Source: Gemmatimonadota bacterium (GTDB taxonomy: Bacteria; Gemmatimonadota; Gemmatimonadetes; Gemmatimonadales; Gemmatimonadaceae). Taken from it: a stretch of 32,185 nt of DNA. Below are positions 7,611-15,235 of the stretch, piece after piece (the stretch's first letter is position 1; the number at the start of each line of letters is the position of its first letter). The notes under the pieces were generated by a model that did no database searches, was not told where the DNA came from, and was given only the letters and a program-made list of their open reading frames with translations. The stretch covers positions 1 through 32,185 of the forward strand of contig CANHTA010000016.1 in the NCBI GenBank assembly GCA_947463135.1, written 5' to 3'. A program made the position numbers and the translations under genes.

Positions 7611-8615
7611 TCAGCGGCCGAACCATCCGCGCCACACCGCCATGGCGCGTGCGCCGTCGGCTTTCAGCGCATACTGCACCAGGCGTAGAAGCCGGCTGGG
7701 CGCAAAGAAGAGCCAGAAACCGGCGCGCCGCCACACGCCGTAGTGCAGCGACGCCACGCGTCGGCGATTCCGGTCCCGGTAGCGTATGGCAAAGGGTGAC
7801 GGGGCACCGGCGTGGCGCGGCACGTGATGACGCGCCAGCGCCGCCGGCACCCAATACAGCTGCCACCCGTCCCGCTGCCAGCGATAGCTGAGCTCCGCGT
7901 CTTCCACATACGCAAAGAACTCGGCCCGCAGTGAGCCGCTCTGGCGAATGGCGTGGCTTCGCAGCAACAGCACGCACCCGCTGAGAAAGGTGACCGGCTG
8001 CGGTGCGCGCCCCGACAGCCCGAGGGCGGCTACGGATTCACCGTCATGCCAGTGTACTCCAAGCCCTTTCCACCAGACAAAGGCCCCACCCGCCCACCAG
8101 ACGCGGTCGGTGTGTGGCGGCCCGAAGGTGACGGTGGGGGCACAGGCCCCAGCGGTGGGGTTGGCGGCCATGGTCTCCAGCAGTTGCTCAACGCACCCGG
8201 CCATGATTTCCGCATCATCATTCACGATCAGCACGAAGTCGTAGCAGCGCGCTAACGCCCAACCAATGGCCTGTTCGTTTCCCCCGGCGTAGCCAAGGTT
8301 GGCCGTGAGCGCGAGGTAGGGTACGGCTGGAAAACGCGCGGCAAGGCGGGCACCACTGCCATCGGGGGAGGCGCTGTCCACCAGCAGCAGGTCAAGGGTG
8401 GGCACGCGCTCGCACTCGTGCAGCAGGGAGGCAAGGCAGCGCTCGGTGTCCTCTTCTGCACACCAGTTGAGCACCACAGCCAGCGTACGCCCCGCGCCCG
8501 TGTGGCCCGCCCTGTCCATGACCGTGTGTGCGGCGGTGTGTCCCGCGCTCCTTCCGGCAGTCGTACCGGCGGCGTCTTGCCTGTACCGCTCGGCCTCTCC
8601 TGCCTCAGCATACAT
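7611..8615 (-). CDS. Family 2 glycosyltransferase, rhamnosyltransferase-like
   Basis: Transfers a nucleotide-activated sugar in polysaccharide assembly at the cytoplasmic face. The GT-A core shows TLAVVLNWCAEEDTERCLAS, LLLVDSASPDGS, LTANLGYAGGNEQAI, the metal-binding NDDAEI and the acceptor-side FAYVEDAELSYRWQRDG. NLGYAGGN and the ED-ELSYR motif are typical of WbbL-like rhamnosyltransferases. The 3' part (FWLFFAPSRLLRLVQYAL) is amphipathic and may touch the membrane. Start is ambiguous. The ATG at 8615 (334 aa) has a plausible leaderless promoter, but its first 32 residues look weakly coding. An ATG at 8519 would give a compact 302-aa enzyme. Confidence 0.88.
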   Translation of the reverse strand: MYAEAGEAERYRQDAAGTTAGRSAGHTAAHTVMDRAGHTGAGRTLAVVLNWCAEEDTERCLASLLHECERVPTLDLLLVDSASPDGSGARLAARFPAVPYLALTANLGYAGGNEQAIGWALARCYDFVLIVNDDAEIMAGCVEQLLETMAANPTAGACAPTVTFGPPHTDRVWWAGGAFVWWKGLGVHWHDGESVAALGLSGRAPQPVTFLSGCVLLLRSHAIRQSGSLRAEFFAYVEDAELSYRWQRDGWQLYWVPAALARHHVPRHAGAPSPFAIRYRDRNRRRVASLHYGVWRRAGFWLFFAPSRLLRLVQYALKADGARAMAVWRGWFGR

Positions 8616-8661
8616 AGCGCGATAGGTTGCACCGGCAGAGCGGGATAGTCAACTTGCCCTC
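8616..8661. promoter_or_regulatory. Divergent promoter region with interlocked -35/-10 boxes
   Basis: Plus strand: TTGCAC (8627-8632), 17 bp, CAACTT (8650-8655), then six bases to the GTG at 8662. Minus strand: TTGACT (8652-8647), 17 bp, CAACCT (8629-8624), then eight bases to the ATG at 8615. Each -35 overlaps the other's -10, and AGGTTGCAC/AGTCAACTT form an imperfect inverted repeat. The -10 boxes are non-consensus at the first base. Confidence 0.4.
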
Positions 8662-9975
8662 GTGTCTGTCCCATTACTCCCGGCCATGGCGCCGCGGTCT
8701 GCTTCCAATGCACTTGGCAATTTTGGGGTGCTGCTGTGGAGCCACCTCGCAGGGCTCGCCGCAGCGTTCGCGATGGTGCCGTATCTGGCCCGTGTGCTCC
8801 GCCCCGAGGGGTGGGGGCCGGTATTGGTGGCGCAGGCGCTCGCCGCGTGGTTGGTGCTGCTTATTGAGTATGCGTTTGATCTGTCGGTGACGCGGCAGCT
8901 GGCTGTGGTGCGCGCACGCGACGGCGCCGGCAGCGACAGCTTGCATGAGCTGGTGAGCGATGCGCTGTCGGCGCGTGTGCTGCTGGCCGCCGGTGCGGTG
9001 GTGGTGTGGGCGGGCAGCTGCCTGCTTGTTCCCGTGTTGCGTGAGAACGCCCTGCTGGCGGGCGGGGTGCTGTTGCTGGCGCTGGCGCGTGGGCTCACGC
9101 CGCTCTGGTTTTACTTGGGTATGGAACGGGTGCGGGGCGCGGTGATGTTGGAAAGTGTGGCGCGCGTGGTTGGGCTGCTGGCGCCGTTTGTGCTGGTGCA
9201 GCAACCCTCGCATGGGTGGCGTGTGGTGGCCGCTCAGGCCGTGACGGCAACGGTGGTGATGGTGGTGCTCACGTACCGGCTGCGCGCGGCGCTGTTGTGG
9301 CGGCCGGTGGTGTGGTCGTGGAGTGGGGCACGGCGGGTGCTCGCGCAGGGGGGCACCCTGTTTGCCGCGCGGGCCTCAGGGGCGCTGTATATGCAGCTCA
9401 ATGCGGTGCTGATCGGTGTGGTGGCTTCTCCGGCGGCCGTGGCCCTGTTCGGCGGATCCGAGCGGCTGGTGCGGGCGGCTGTTGGGCTGTTGGAGCCGCT
9501 CACCCGTGCGCTGGTGCCGAGGCTGGCCTACGTGCGTGGTCACCACCCTGCCGAAGCAAACCGGCTGGCCCAACGGCTGATGATCGGGCTTACCGCGGCG
9601 GCCACATTGGCCGCGGCCGTGTGTGCGGCGGCAGCGCCGGCGGTGATTGCGCTGCTGTTGGGGCCCGGCTACGAAGCGGCGGTGCCGGTGTTTCGCGTGC
9701 TGCTGTTGCTGCTGCCTCTCATCACCCTCGCCACCACGATTGGCATTTTCGCCGCCGTACCCCGTGGTCGGGATCGGGTGGTGCTGCTGGGCACGGTGGT
9801 GGCCGGTGTGACGAACCTGCTGTTGGGCGTGCCGCTCACGCGCCGAACGGGGGTCACGGGCATGGCAACCAGTGTGGTGATCGCTGAGGGATTGGTGGCG
9901 GTGATCTTGCTGGTGTGGTACCTGCGCGAAGGACCGCTGGTGGGGGAAGGGGCAGGGGTGGAGGTCACGCCATGA
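8662..9975 (+). CDS. Wzx-like polysaccharide flippase (MOP superfamily)
   Basis: A 437-aa integral membrane protein with 12 or more hydrophobic helices. The opening NALGNFGVLLWSHLAGLAAA and FAMVPYLARVLRPEGWGPVL are typical of polysaccharide-biosynthesis flippases. A short cytoplasmic stretch with LVRAAVGLLEPLTRALVPRL is in the usual place for the family. It should move polyprenyl-pyrophosphate-linked repeat units across the inner membrane. The GTG start was chosen because a -10-like box lies six bases upstream; an ATG at 8686 is the alternative. It starts the operon flippase-GT2-lipoprotein-ligase and overlaps the next gene by ATGA. Confidence 0.88.
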   Translation: MSVPLLPAMAPRSASNALGNFGVLLWSHLAGLAAAFAMVPYLARVLRPEGWGPVLVAQALAAWLVLLIEYAFDLSVTRQLAVVRARDGAGSDSLHELVSDALSARVLLAAGAVVVWAGSCLLVPVLRENALLAGGVLLLALARGLTPLWFYLGMERVRGAVMLESVARVVGLLAPFVLVQQPSHGWRVVAAQAVTATVVMVVLTYRLRAALLWRPVVWSWSGARRVLAQGGTLFAARASGALYMQLNAVLIGVVASPAAVALFGGSERLVRAAVGLLEPLTRALVPRLAYVRGHHPAEANRLAQRLMIGLTAAATLAAAVCAAAAPAVIALLLGPGYEAAVPVFRVLLLLLPLITLATTIGIFAAVPRGRDRVVLLGTVVAGVTNLLLGVPLTRRTGVTGMATSVVIAEGLVAVILLVWYLREGPLVGEGAGVEVTP

Positions 9976-10949
9976 CGCCATTGGCCCACGGCGCCGGCAC
10001 GGTGCACCTGCTCTGTGCCGTGCACAACGGGGAGCGGTACCTGTTGGACTTCTTGGACAGTGTGCAGGCCCAGACCTATACCGACTGGCAGCTGTGGCTG
10101 TTCAACGACGCCTCACGCGACGGCAGTGCGGCCCTGCTGGCGGCGGCTCAGGCCGACGCGCGCGTGACGGTGCTGCCCGAGTGTGACCAACCGCTCGGGG
10201 TGGTGGGGGCCTTTGCGCAGTTGTGGGCGCACGTGCCGGCCACGGCGCCGTATATCGGGTTTGCCGATCAGGACGACGTGTGGCACCCCGAAAAGCTGGC
10301 CCGGTCGCTGGCCGCGCTGCGTGCCGCGGAGGCGGCGCAGGCGGAGGCGGGCCCGCTGTTGGTCCATACGGATCTCGAGGTGGTTGGCGCCGCGCTGGAG
10401 CCATGGGCCCCCTCGTTCTGGCGTTCGGCCGGTATCGTGCCGGAGCCGGCGACCCTGCGCCGGGTGGTGGCGCAAAACGTGGTCACGGGGTGCACGACGC
10501 TGATGAACCGGGCGCTGTACGACCTGGCTGGGCCGATCCCGCTGGGCGTGCCCATGCATGACGCGTGGGTGGCGGGTGTGGCGGCGTTGGGGGGTCGGAT
10601 TGTGGCGGTGCCGGAGGCGACGGTGCGCTATCGTCAGCATGGCGCGAATACGTTGGGTGCCCGCGAACGGGTGACGGCGGCGCCGCTCTGGGCGCAGCTG
10701 CGTCGGGGATGGCGGGCGCTGACCACCCATGGTGCGGTGCGGCAGCAGGTGGCGGGTGCGGGGGTGCTGGCGGCCACGCTGCTGGCGCGTTTCGAGCGCC
10801 GGTGCACTCCCGACCAACGGGATTTCCTCACGGCCTGTGCGGCCATGCCCACCTTGCCGTGGCTGGCCCGGAAGCGGGCGGTGGCACGTCTCTACTGCCA
10901 CCCCGAGCATGGGTGGCTTCGCAACGCGGGGGTGGTATGGCGCGCCTGA
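9972..10949 (+). CDS. Family 2 glycosyltransferase with DQDDVW motif
   Basis: 325 aa. The GT-A fold is recognisable from VHLLCAVHNGERYLLDFLDS, FNDASRDGSAALL and the metal-binding block YIGFADQDDVWHPEKLARSL, a hallmark of the rhamnosyl/galactosyltransferase branch of GT2. MHDAWVAGVAALGGRIV and VRYRQHGANTLG complete the acceptor side. It works on the repeat unit of the polymer together with the flippase encoded upstream. The ATG at 9972 overlaps the flippase stop (ATGA), and the 3' end overlaps the following lipoprotein gene by 13 nt, so translation of the three is tightly coupled. Confidence 0.9.
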   Translation: MTPLAHGAGTVHLLCAVHNGERYLLDFLDSVQAQTYTDWQLWLFNDASRDGSAALLAAAQADARVTVLPECDQPLGVVGAFAQLWAHVPATAPYIGFADQDDVWHPEKLARSLAALRAAEAAQAEAGPLLVHTDLEVVGAALEPWAPSFWRSAGIVPEPATLRRVVAQNVVTGCTTLMNRALYDLAGPIPLGVPMHDAWVAGVAALGGRIVAVPEATVRYRQHGANTLGARERVTAAPLWAQLRRGWRALTTHGAVRQQVAGAGVLAATLLARFERRCTPDQRDFLTACAAMPTLPWLARKRAVARLYCHPEHGWLRNAGVVWRA

Positions 10950-12430
10950 TGCTGATGCTGGCGGTGGTGTTTTTGTCGTTCGGGTGCGAACGACTGATCA
11001 CGCGCCCTTCGTTGTATGGGAGCGTCACGGCGGTGGTCACGCGGCGGGATAGTACGCCGATTCCGGGGGCTGGGTTGCTGCTGTATACCGGGCAGCGCCC
11101 GATGGGGTACGGCAGCACCGATGCCGCCGGGCGCTATCGGTTTGAGGAGGTGCCCGAGGGGTCGTATGGGGTGCTCGCCACGCCACCGGCGGGGTACGTG
11201 CGACTGGAGACGTTGTTGGCCACCGACCGCCCCAGCGAGTTTGTGGATGGGTTGACGGTGGTGGGAGAGCAGCCCCTGTTGGTACGCCTGCAATTTCTGC
11301 AGGTGGGGCCGGGCACGGTCACCGCGCAGGTGCGCGAGCCCGACGGGCGGGCCGTTACCGGTGTTACGGCGGTGCTGTACTCCCCACGGGGAGAGGTGCG
11401 GCGGGGGAACACCGATAGCGCGGGGCGTGTGCAGTTTCGTGAGGTGCCGTTTGGGTTGTACGGTGTAGCCATGGAGCGACCGGCGTTGTATCGGGACAGC
11501 GGGGAGGTGGCCTTTCCGTATCGTGACGGGCTGATTGTGGAGGCCGGGGCCAGCGAGCTGGCCCCCTTCACCTTCGAACGCTGCCTTGGCACGCTCGTGG
11601 CGCAGGTGGTGGATCAAGGACGGCGCCCGGTCCCCGGGGCCGAGGTGGTGCTTTACCGCGCCGACTCCACCTTGTCGCGCGATATGGTGCAGGCCGACGG
11701 CACCCGCCGCTACAGCGCGCTTGGCTGCGGCGACTTCGGGGTGCGCGTGGTGGTGCCGCGGGGCTATGTGGCGGTAGAGCAGCGCGGCAGCGCGTTTGTG
11801 GACGGCTTGCGTCTGCGGCGCAATGGTGAGGCCCGTGCGCTGCTGACGGTGCAGCGGTTGCCGCGCGCCACGGTGCGGGTGGTGGCGCTGGATCAGGATA
11901 GCCGCGCCGTGGCCGACGCCCGGGTGGTGCTGTACACGGGGCAGGGGGTGGCGCGCGACCTCCGCACCGGGGCTGATGGGGTGGTGACGCTGGATACGAT
12001 TCTCATGACGACGCCCTATGGCGTGCGGTTGGTGCCGCCGCGGGGGTACAGCTTAGGCGAAGGGCGCGGCATTTCGTTTTTCGACGATGTGCTACTGGGG
12101 GATGGCGATACGCGCACGCTCACCTTTCGCCCGCAGCGTACGGGGCGGGGGCTGTTGCTGGTGCGCGTGATTGATGACGCAGACCAGCCGGTGCGCCTGG
12201 CGCGGGTCACGCTGTACACCGCCACGGGTATTGAGCGAGAGCAAGTGACCGGTGCCGACGGACAGGCCACGATGGGCGATGTGATTACCGAGGGGGAGTA
12301 CGGGGTGCGGGTGCTGGCGCCGGCGGGGTATAGCATGGCCAACGGACCCGGCCAGTCGTATGTGGACGGCGTGCGCCTGAGCAACGGCGAAACGCGTACC
12401 CTGACCTTCCGTGCGCGGCGCGTGCCGTGA
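10937..12430 (+). CDS. Lipoprotein made of five tandem Ig-like (SpaA/carboxypeptidase-regulatory-like) repeats
   Basis: 497 aa. MARLMLMLAVVFLSFGCERL is a lipoprotein signal with Cys at 17, though Phe at -2 is unusual. The mature protein is five tandem repeats of about 90 residues (roughly 27-122, 123-215, 216-307, 308-401 and 402-497). Each runs as a strand, a P-x-P-GA-VVLY motif, a T-ADG- turn, a YGVRV-PP-GY strand and a closing F-DGL-L--GE-RTL-F segment. This is the prealbumin-like fold of SpaA/CarboxypepD_reg repeats. The protein is likely anchored in the outer membrane and could bind or guide the polymer, or act as a surface stalk. It sits inside a polysaccharide operon between a GT2 and the polymerase. 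Confidence 0.8.
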   Translation: MARLMLMLAVVFLSFGCERLITRPSLYGSVTAVVTRRDSTPIPGAGLLLYTGQRPMGYGSTDAAGRYRFEEVPEGSYGVLATPPAGYVRLETLLATDRPSEFVDGLTVVGEQPLLVRLQFLQVGPGTVTAQVREPDGRAVTGVTAVLYSPRGEVRRGNTDSAGRVQFREVPFGLYGVAMERPALYRDSGEVAFPYRDGLIVEAGASELAPFTFERCLGTLVAQVVDQGRRPVPGAEVVLYRADSTLSRDMVQADGTRRYSALGCGDFGVRVVVPRGYVAVEQRGSAFVDGLRLRRNGEARALLTVQRLPRATVRVVALDQDSRAVADARVVLYTGQGVARDLRTGADGVVTLDTILMTTPYGVRLVPPRGYSLGEGRGISFFDDVLLGDGDTRTLTFRPQRTGRGLLLVRVIDDADQPVRLARVTLYTATGIEREQVTGADGQATMGDVITEGEYGVRVLAPAGYSMANGPGQSYVDGVRLSNGETRTLTFRARRVP

Positions 12431-12437
12431 GGGCGAA

Positions 12438-13793
12438 GTGAACACGCTGGTTGCGCTGTGGTGCATGCTGCTGGCCGCCGATCGCGTGGATGTCTTCGCG
12501 GGGGCGGGACCGTTTGTGCTCACGCCATTCTTGCTGCTTACGCCGTTGGTGGTGCTGTCCGCCATATGGGCACGGGCGCGGGCGGGGGAGCCTCTCGCGC
12601 AGCTGCAACTGGAAGGGCGCGCGCCGCTGTTGCGATGGCTGCTGCTGGCGCTCATCGCTGTGGTGACGTTGTCGGTGTTTGTGAGCATGGACGTGTCCCG
12701 GTCGGCTATGCGCGCCATGCAGCTGGTGGTCGTGGCCTTTGGAGCCTTTGCGGTACGCGCACTGGTGCCCCACGAGCGGTTGCGTGAGGCGCTGGTGCGG
12801 GGCGCGCGCTGGGGCATGGTGTTTTACGCCGTGATGGCGCTGTTCCAGATGGCGGCCTTACTGGGCGTGATACCCGATCGGCTCCCCAGTGCGGCGCTGC
12901 CCATGGTCAATCTGATGCCGAGTTTACACGGCGGGTTGGTGCCGCGATTGAGTGGTCCCGTGGTGGACTCAAACCGCTCTGGGCTGCTGCTTGTGCTGTA
13001 CGGCGCCCTCTTACTGCGGCATGACTGGCGCCGTCATGTTGGTATGCTGGCCTTAACAGCGCTGTTTTTGCTCATCACGTTGTCGCGATCGGCGGTGATG
13101 GCGGCCTGCGTGGCGTTGTGCTGGGAGGTGCTGGTGCATGGTCGCGCGCGTGGGCAGGCGGCGTTACGGCATGGCCTGTTGCGCGCGCCCTCGCGCGCGG
13201 TGCTGGGGGTTGGCGCTGTCACCTCCTTGTTTGTTGGCGGGGTGGCCGCGTCGCTGTTGCTGTCCCCTCGGTTGCGCGCCGAGGCCTCGCGTGTGCTCAC
13301 CCCCGTGACCGAACGGTTTACCATCGACCGCGGGTCGGGGGAGGATCATCTACGACTCTTGGCGCGCGGAGTGGAGACAGGTACCCGCTCGGTCCCGCTG
13401 GCGCTTCACGGCATGGGCTACGGCAGCGCGCATTTGGCGTTGCAGGATTTCTTCCCCGGCGATCGGTATGGAAATTTCCATTCCGTGTACGTCGGGATTT
13501 TCGCCGAATCGGGGATGGTGGCGCTGCTGGTGGTGCTGCTGCTCATCGGCGTGCCGATTGCGGGGGGCACGTCGCAGGGGGCGCTGGCCGTGGTGGTGGC
13601 GGTGTTCGGGGTGTTTTACGGCGCGCTGGCGGAGCCCACCTTTTGGGTGTCACTCGTGCTGGCCTGGCTACCACTTGAGGTGGCGGTGCTGGCGGTGAGC
13701 GGGGTGGCGCCGAATCCGGGTTGGAGGAGCGCGCGGCCGAAGGCGAGCAGCAACGCCACCGCGGTGCCCAGCACGGCCCCCAGCACGAGCTGA
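12438..13793 (+). CDS. O-antigen ligase / Wzy-type polymerase family membrane protein
   Basis: 451 aa with about 11 hydrophobic helices. The large periplasmic region contains LSGPVVDSNRSGLLLVLYGA in the middle, and later the family-typical GMGYGSAHLALQDFF, then YGNFHSVYVGIFAESGMVAL. The H-S-Y-V-G-I-F-A-E-S-G stretch is the conserved loop of the Wzy_C/O-antigen ligase superfamily. It either polymerises repeat units or ligates them; in a cluster with a flippase and Wzz, polymerase is the better guess. The GTG at 12438, seven bases after the preceding stop, starts the first helix; another GTG at 12411 is possible. The last 58 codons are antisense to the end of the Wzz gene. Confidence 0.85.
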   Translation: MNTLVALWCMLLAADRVDVFAGAGPFVLTPFLLLTPLVVLSAIWARARAGEPLAQLQLEGRAPLLRWLLLALIAVVTLSVFVSMDVSRSAMRAMQLVVVAFGAFAVRALVPHERLREALVRGARWGMVFYAVMALFQMAALLGVIPDRLPSAALPMVNLMPSLHGGLVPRLSGPVVDSNRSGLLLVLYGALLLRHDWRRHVGMLALTALFLLITLSRSAVMAACVALCWEVLVHGRARGQAALRHGLLRAPSRAVLGVGAVTSLFVGGVAASLLLSPRLRAEASRVLTPVTERFTIDRGSGEDHLRLLARGVETGTRSVPLALHGMGYGSAHLALQDFFPGDRYGNFHSVYVGIFAESGMVALLVVLLLIGVPIAGGTSQGALAVVVAVFGVFYGALAEPTFWVSLVLAWLPLEVAVLAVSGVAPNPGWRSARPKASSNATAVPSTAPSTS

Positions 13794-15232
13794 ACGAGTA
13801 CACGGGGAAAGGCCGGGTCGTCGGCGTCGGCCACGCGTGGCGCATCAATCACCCGCACGCGCTCACTGCGCATGGCTGTTTGCAGCTCGAGCTGTTTGAG
13901 CTGCTTCTGCAGCATGGCGAAGCCTTCAGACAACAGCGTCCGCTCGCGGAACAGGCGGACGAACTCCATTTCCTGCTGCGGGAATGCGTCCAGGTCAGCG
14001 GTCATGGTTTTCAAGGCCGTACGTGCCACGCCAAGCTGCCCGTCGAGTGACTCGAGATACTGGCTGCCGGTGCGTTGCAGCTGCACCTCCAGCTCGCCGA
14101 TGCGTCGGGTGATTTCCACCACTTCGTCATTGCTGGCGGTGCGTCGCACCAACAGCTCCGAGCGTTTCGACTCCAGCTCAATCATGGCCATTAAAACGTC
14201 CTGGATGGCGCGATTGGTAATGAGCGACGGGAAGGTGGCCAGCTGCCGATAGGCTTCGGGGGTTCGTCCGCCGGCGGCGCGTCGGTTGACGAGGTCAAGC
14301 AGCGAGGCGAGGGCGGACCGTTCCACTTCGAGTTCGTCGATGCCGCCCTGTGCCACGCTGACGCGCTTGAGCTGCGCGGTGGCCTGTTCGTCGGGCACCA
14401 CCAGCCGCCGCTGTTCTTTAAATCGCCGCAGCGCTTCTTCCGTCGCTGCGAGCCGCTGTGCTGACGAGGTGACTTCGCGCTGCAGCTCGGCGAGTCGCTT
14501 GGTGTCCTCGCTGTTGATGGTGCCGAGGGTGTATCCCAGGTAGGAGTCGATCAGGCGGCGCACCACGGCGGCCGCCAGTTCGCGGTCGGGATCTTCGTAG
14601 GTGACTTCCACGAGCCGCGAGCCACCTTCCTGCGTACGAATGTCGAGGCGATCCTCAAGCAGTTGCTGGGCCTTAAAGCGCGGCAGCACGCGCGCGGTGA
14701 AGCGGGCCGGCGTACTGTCGCCGGTGGCGACAAGCCGCAGGCGTACCCCACCAACACGTATGGTGTCGCCGGTGCGCACCGTGGCGGGGAGGGTCACTCC
14801 CCCTTCAAGCTTTTCGCCAGCCAGCGAGAAGCCGGCCCCTTCCCGTGTAAAGGTGAGGGTGCCACTGGCGGCGGCGGAGTCGACCACGGAAACCTCCAGC
14901 AACGTGCGGCGTGGCACGTTGCTGGGGGTGACCTGCACCATGAGTCCCAGTGAATCCAGGGCGTCATCGGCAATGCGGCGACTCTTGAGGACGCCGATTT
15001 CCGTTTCCACCTCATCGGCGCCGAATCCCATGAGGCTGGCCCCGGGCACGGATTTCAGTTCGTCGAGAAAGGGGGTGGACGACGACTTCCCCTCAATGCG
15101 GAGCAGCGCGGTGCTGCGGTAGCGCGGCGTAGCGGCCACGGTCCAGAGCGCCACGGCCCCGAACACCAGCGCTCCTGCGGCCACCGGGAGCAGAGGGGAA
15201 CGACGGCGCACCATGTGGGGGGACTCGGCCAT
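13616..15232 (-). CDS. Wzz-like chain-length determinant / polysaccharide co-polymerase without kinase domain
   Basis: 538 aa. A first membrane helix at about 13-34 (LLPVAAGALVFGAVALWTVA) is followed by the Wzz motif RYRSTALLRIEG. A large periplasmic domain comes next, with long heptad-rich coiled coil from about 245 to 460 (SAQRLAATEEALRRFKEQRR). The conserved proline-rich P-R-V-A-D-A-D-D-P-A-F-P then leads into a second helix at about 478-503. After that there is only a 33-residue Ser/Thr-rich tail, with no Walker motifs or tyrosine cluster. It should set chain length of the polymer in the inner membrane. It follows the Wzi-like gene by 3 nt. Its 3' end overlaps the ligase gene by 178 nt. 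Confidence 0.88.
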   Translation of the reverse strand: MAESPHMVRRRSPLLPVAAGALVFGAVALWTVAATPRYRSTALLRIEGKSSSTPFLDELKSVPGASLMGFGADEVETEIGVLKSRRIADDALDSLGLMVQVTPSNVPRRTLLEVSVVDSAAASGTLTFTREGAGFSLAGEKLEGGVTLPATVRTGDTIRVGGVRLRLVATGDSTPARFTARVLPRFKAQQLLEDRLDIRTQEGGSRLVEVTYEDPDRELAAAVVRRLIDSYLGYTLGTINSEDTKRLAELQREVTSSAQRLAATEEALRRFKEQRRLVVPDEQATAQLKRVSVAQGGIDELEVERSALASLLDLVNRRAAGGRTPEAYRQLATFPSLITNRAIQDVLMAMIELESKRSELLVRRTASNDEVVEITRRIGELEVQLQRTGSQYLESLDGQLGVARTALKTMTADLDAFPQQEMEFVRLFRERTLLSEGFAMLQKQLKQLELQTAMRSERVRVIDAPRVADADDPAFPRVLVQLVLGAVLGTAVALLLAFGRALLQPGFGATPLTASTATSSGSQASTSDTQKVGSASAP

Positions 15233-15235
15233 GCG

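Noticed and set aside
10565-10936. Upstream extension of the repeat lipoprotein frame inside the GT2 gene
   Set aside because: The residues are Gly/Ala-rich out-of-frame translation of GT2; the lipoprotein signal peptide begins at 10937.
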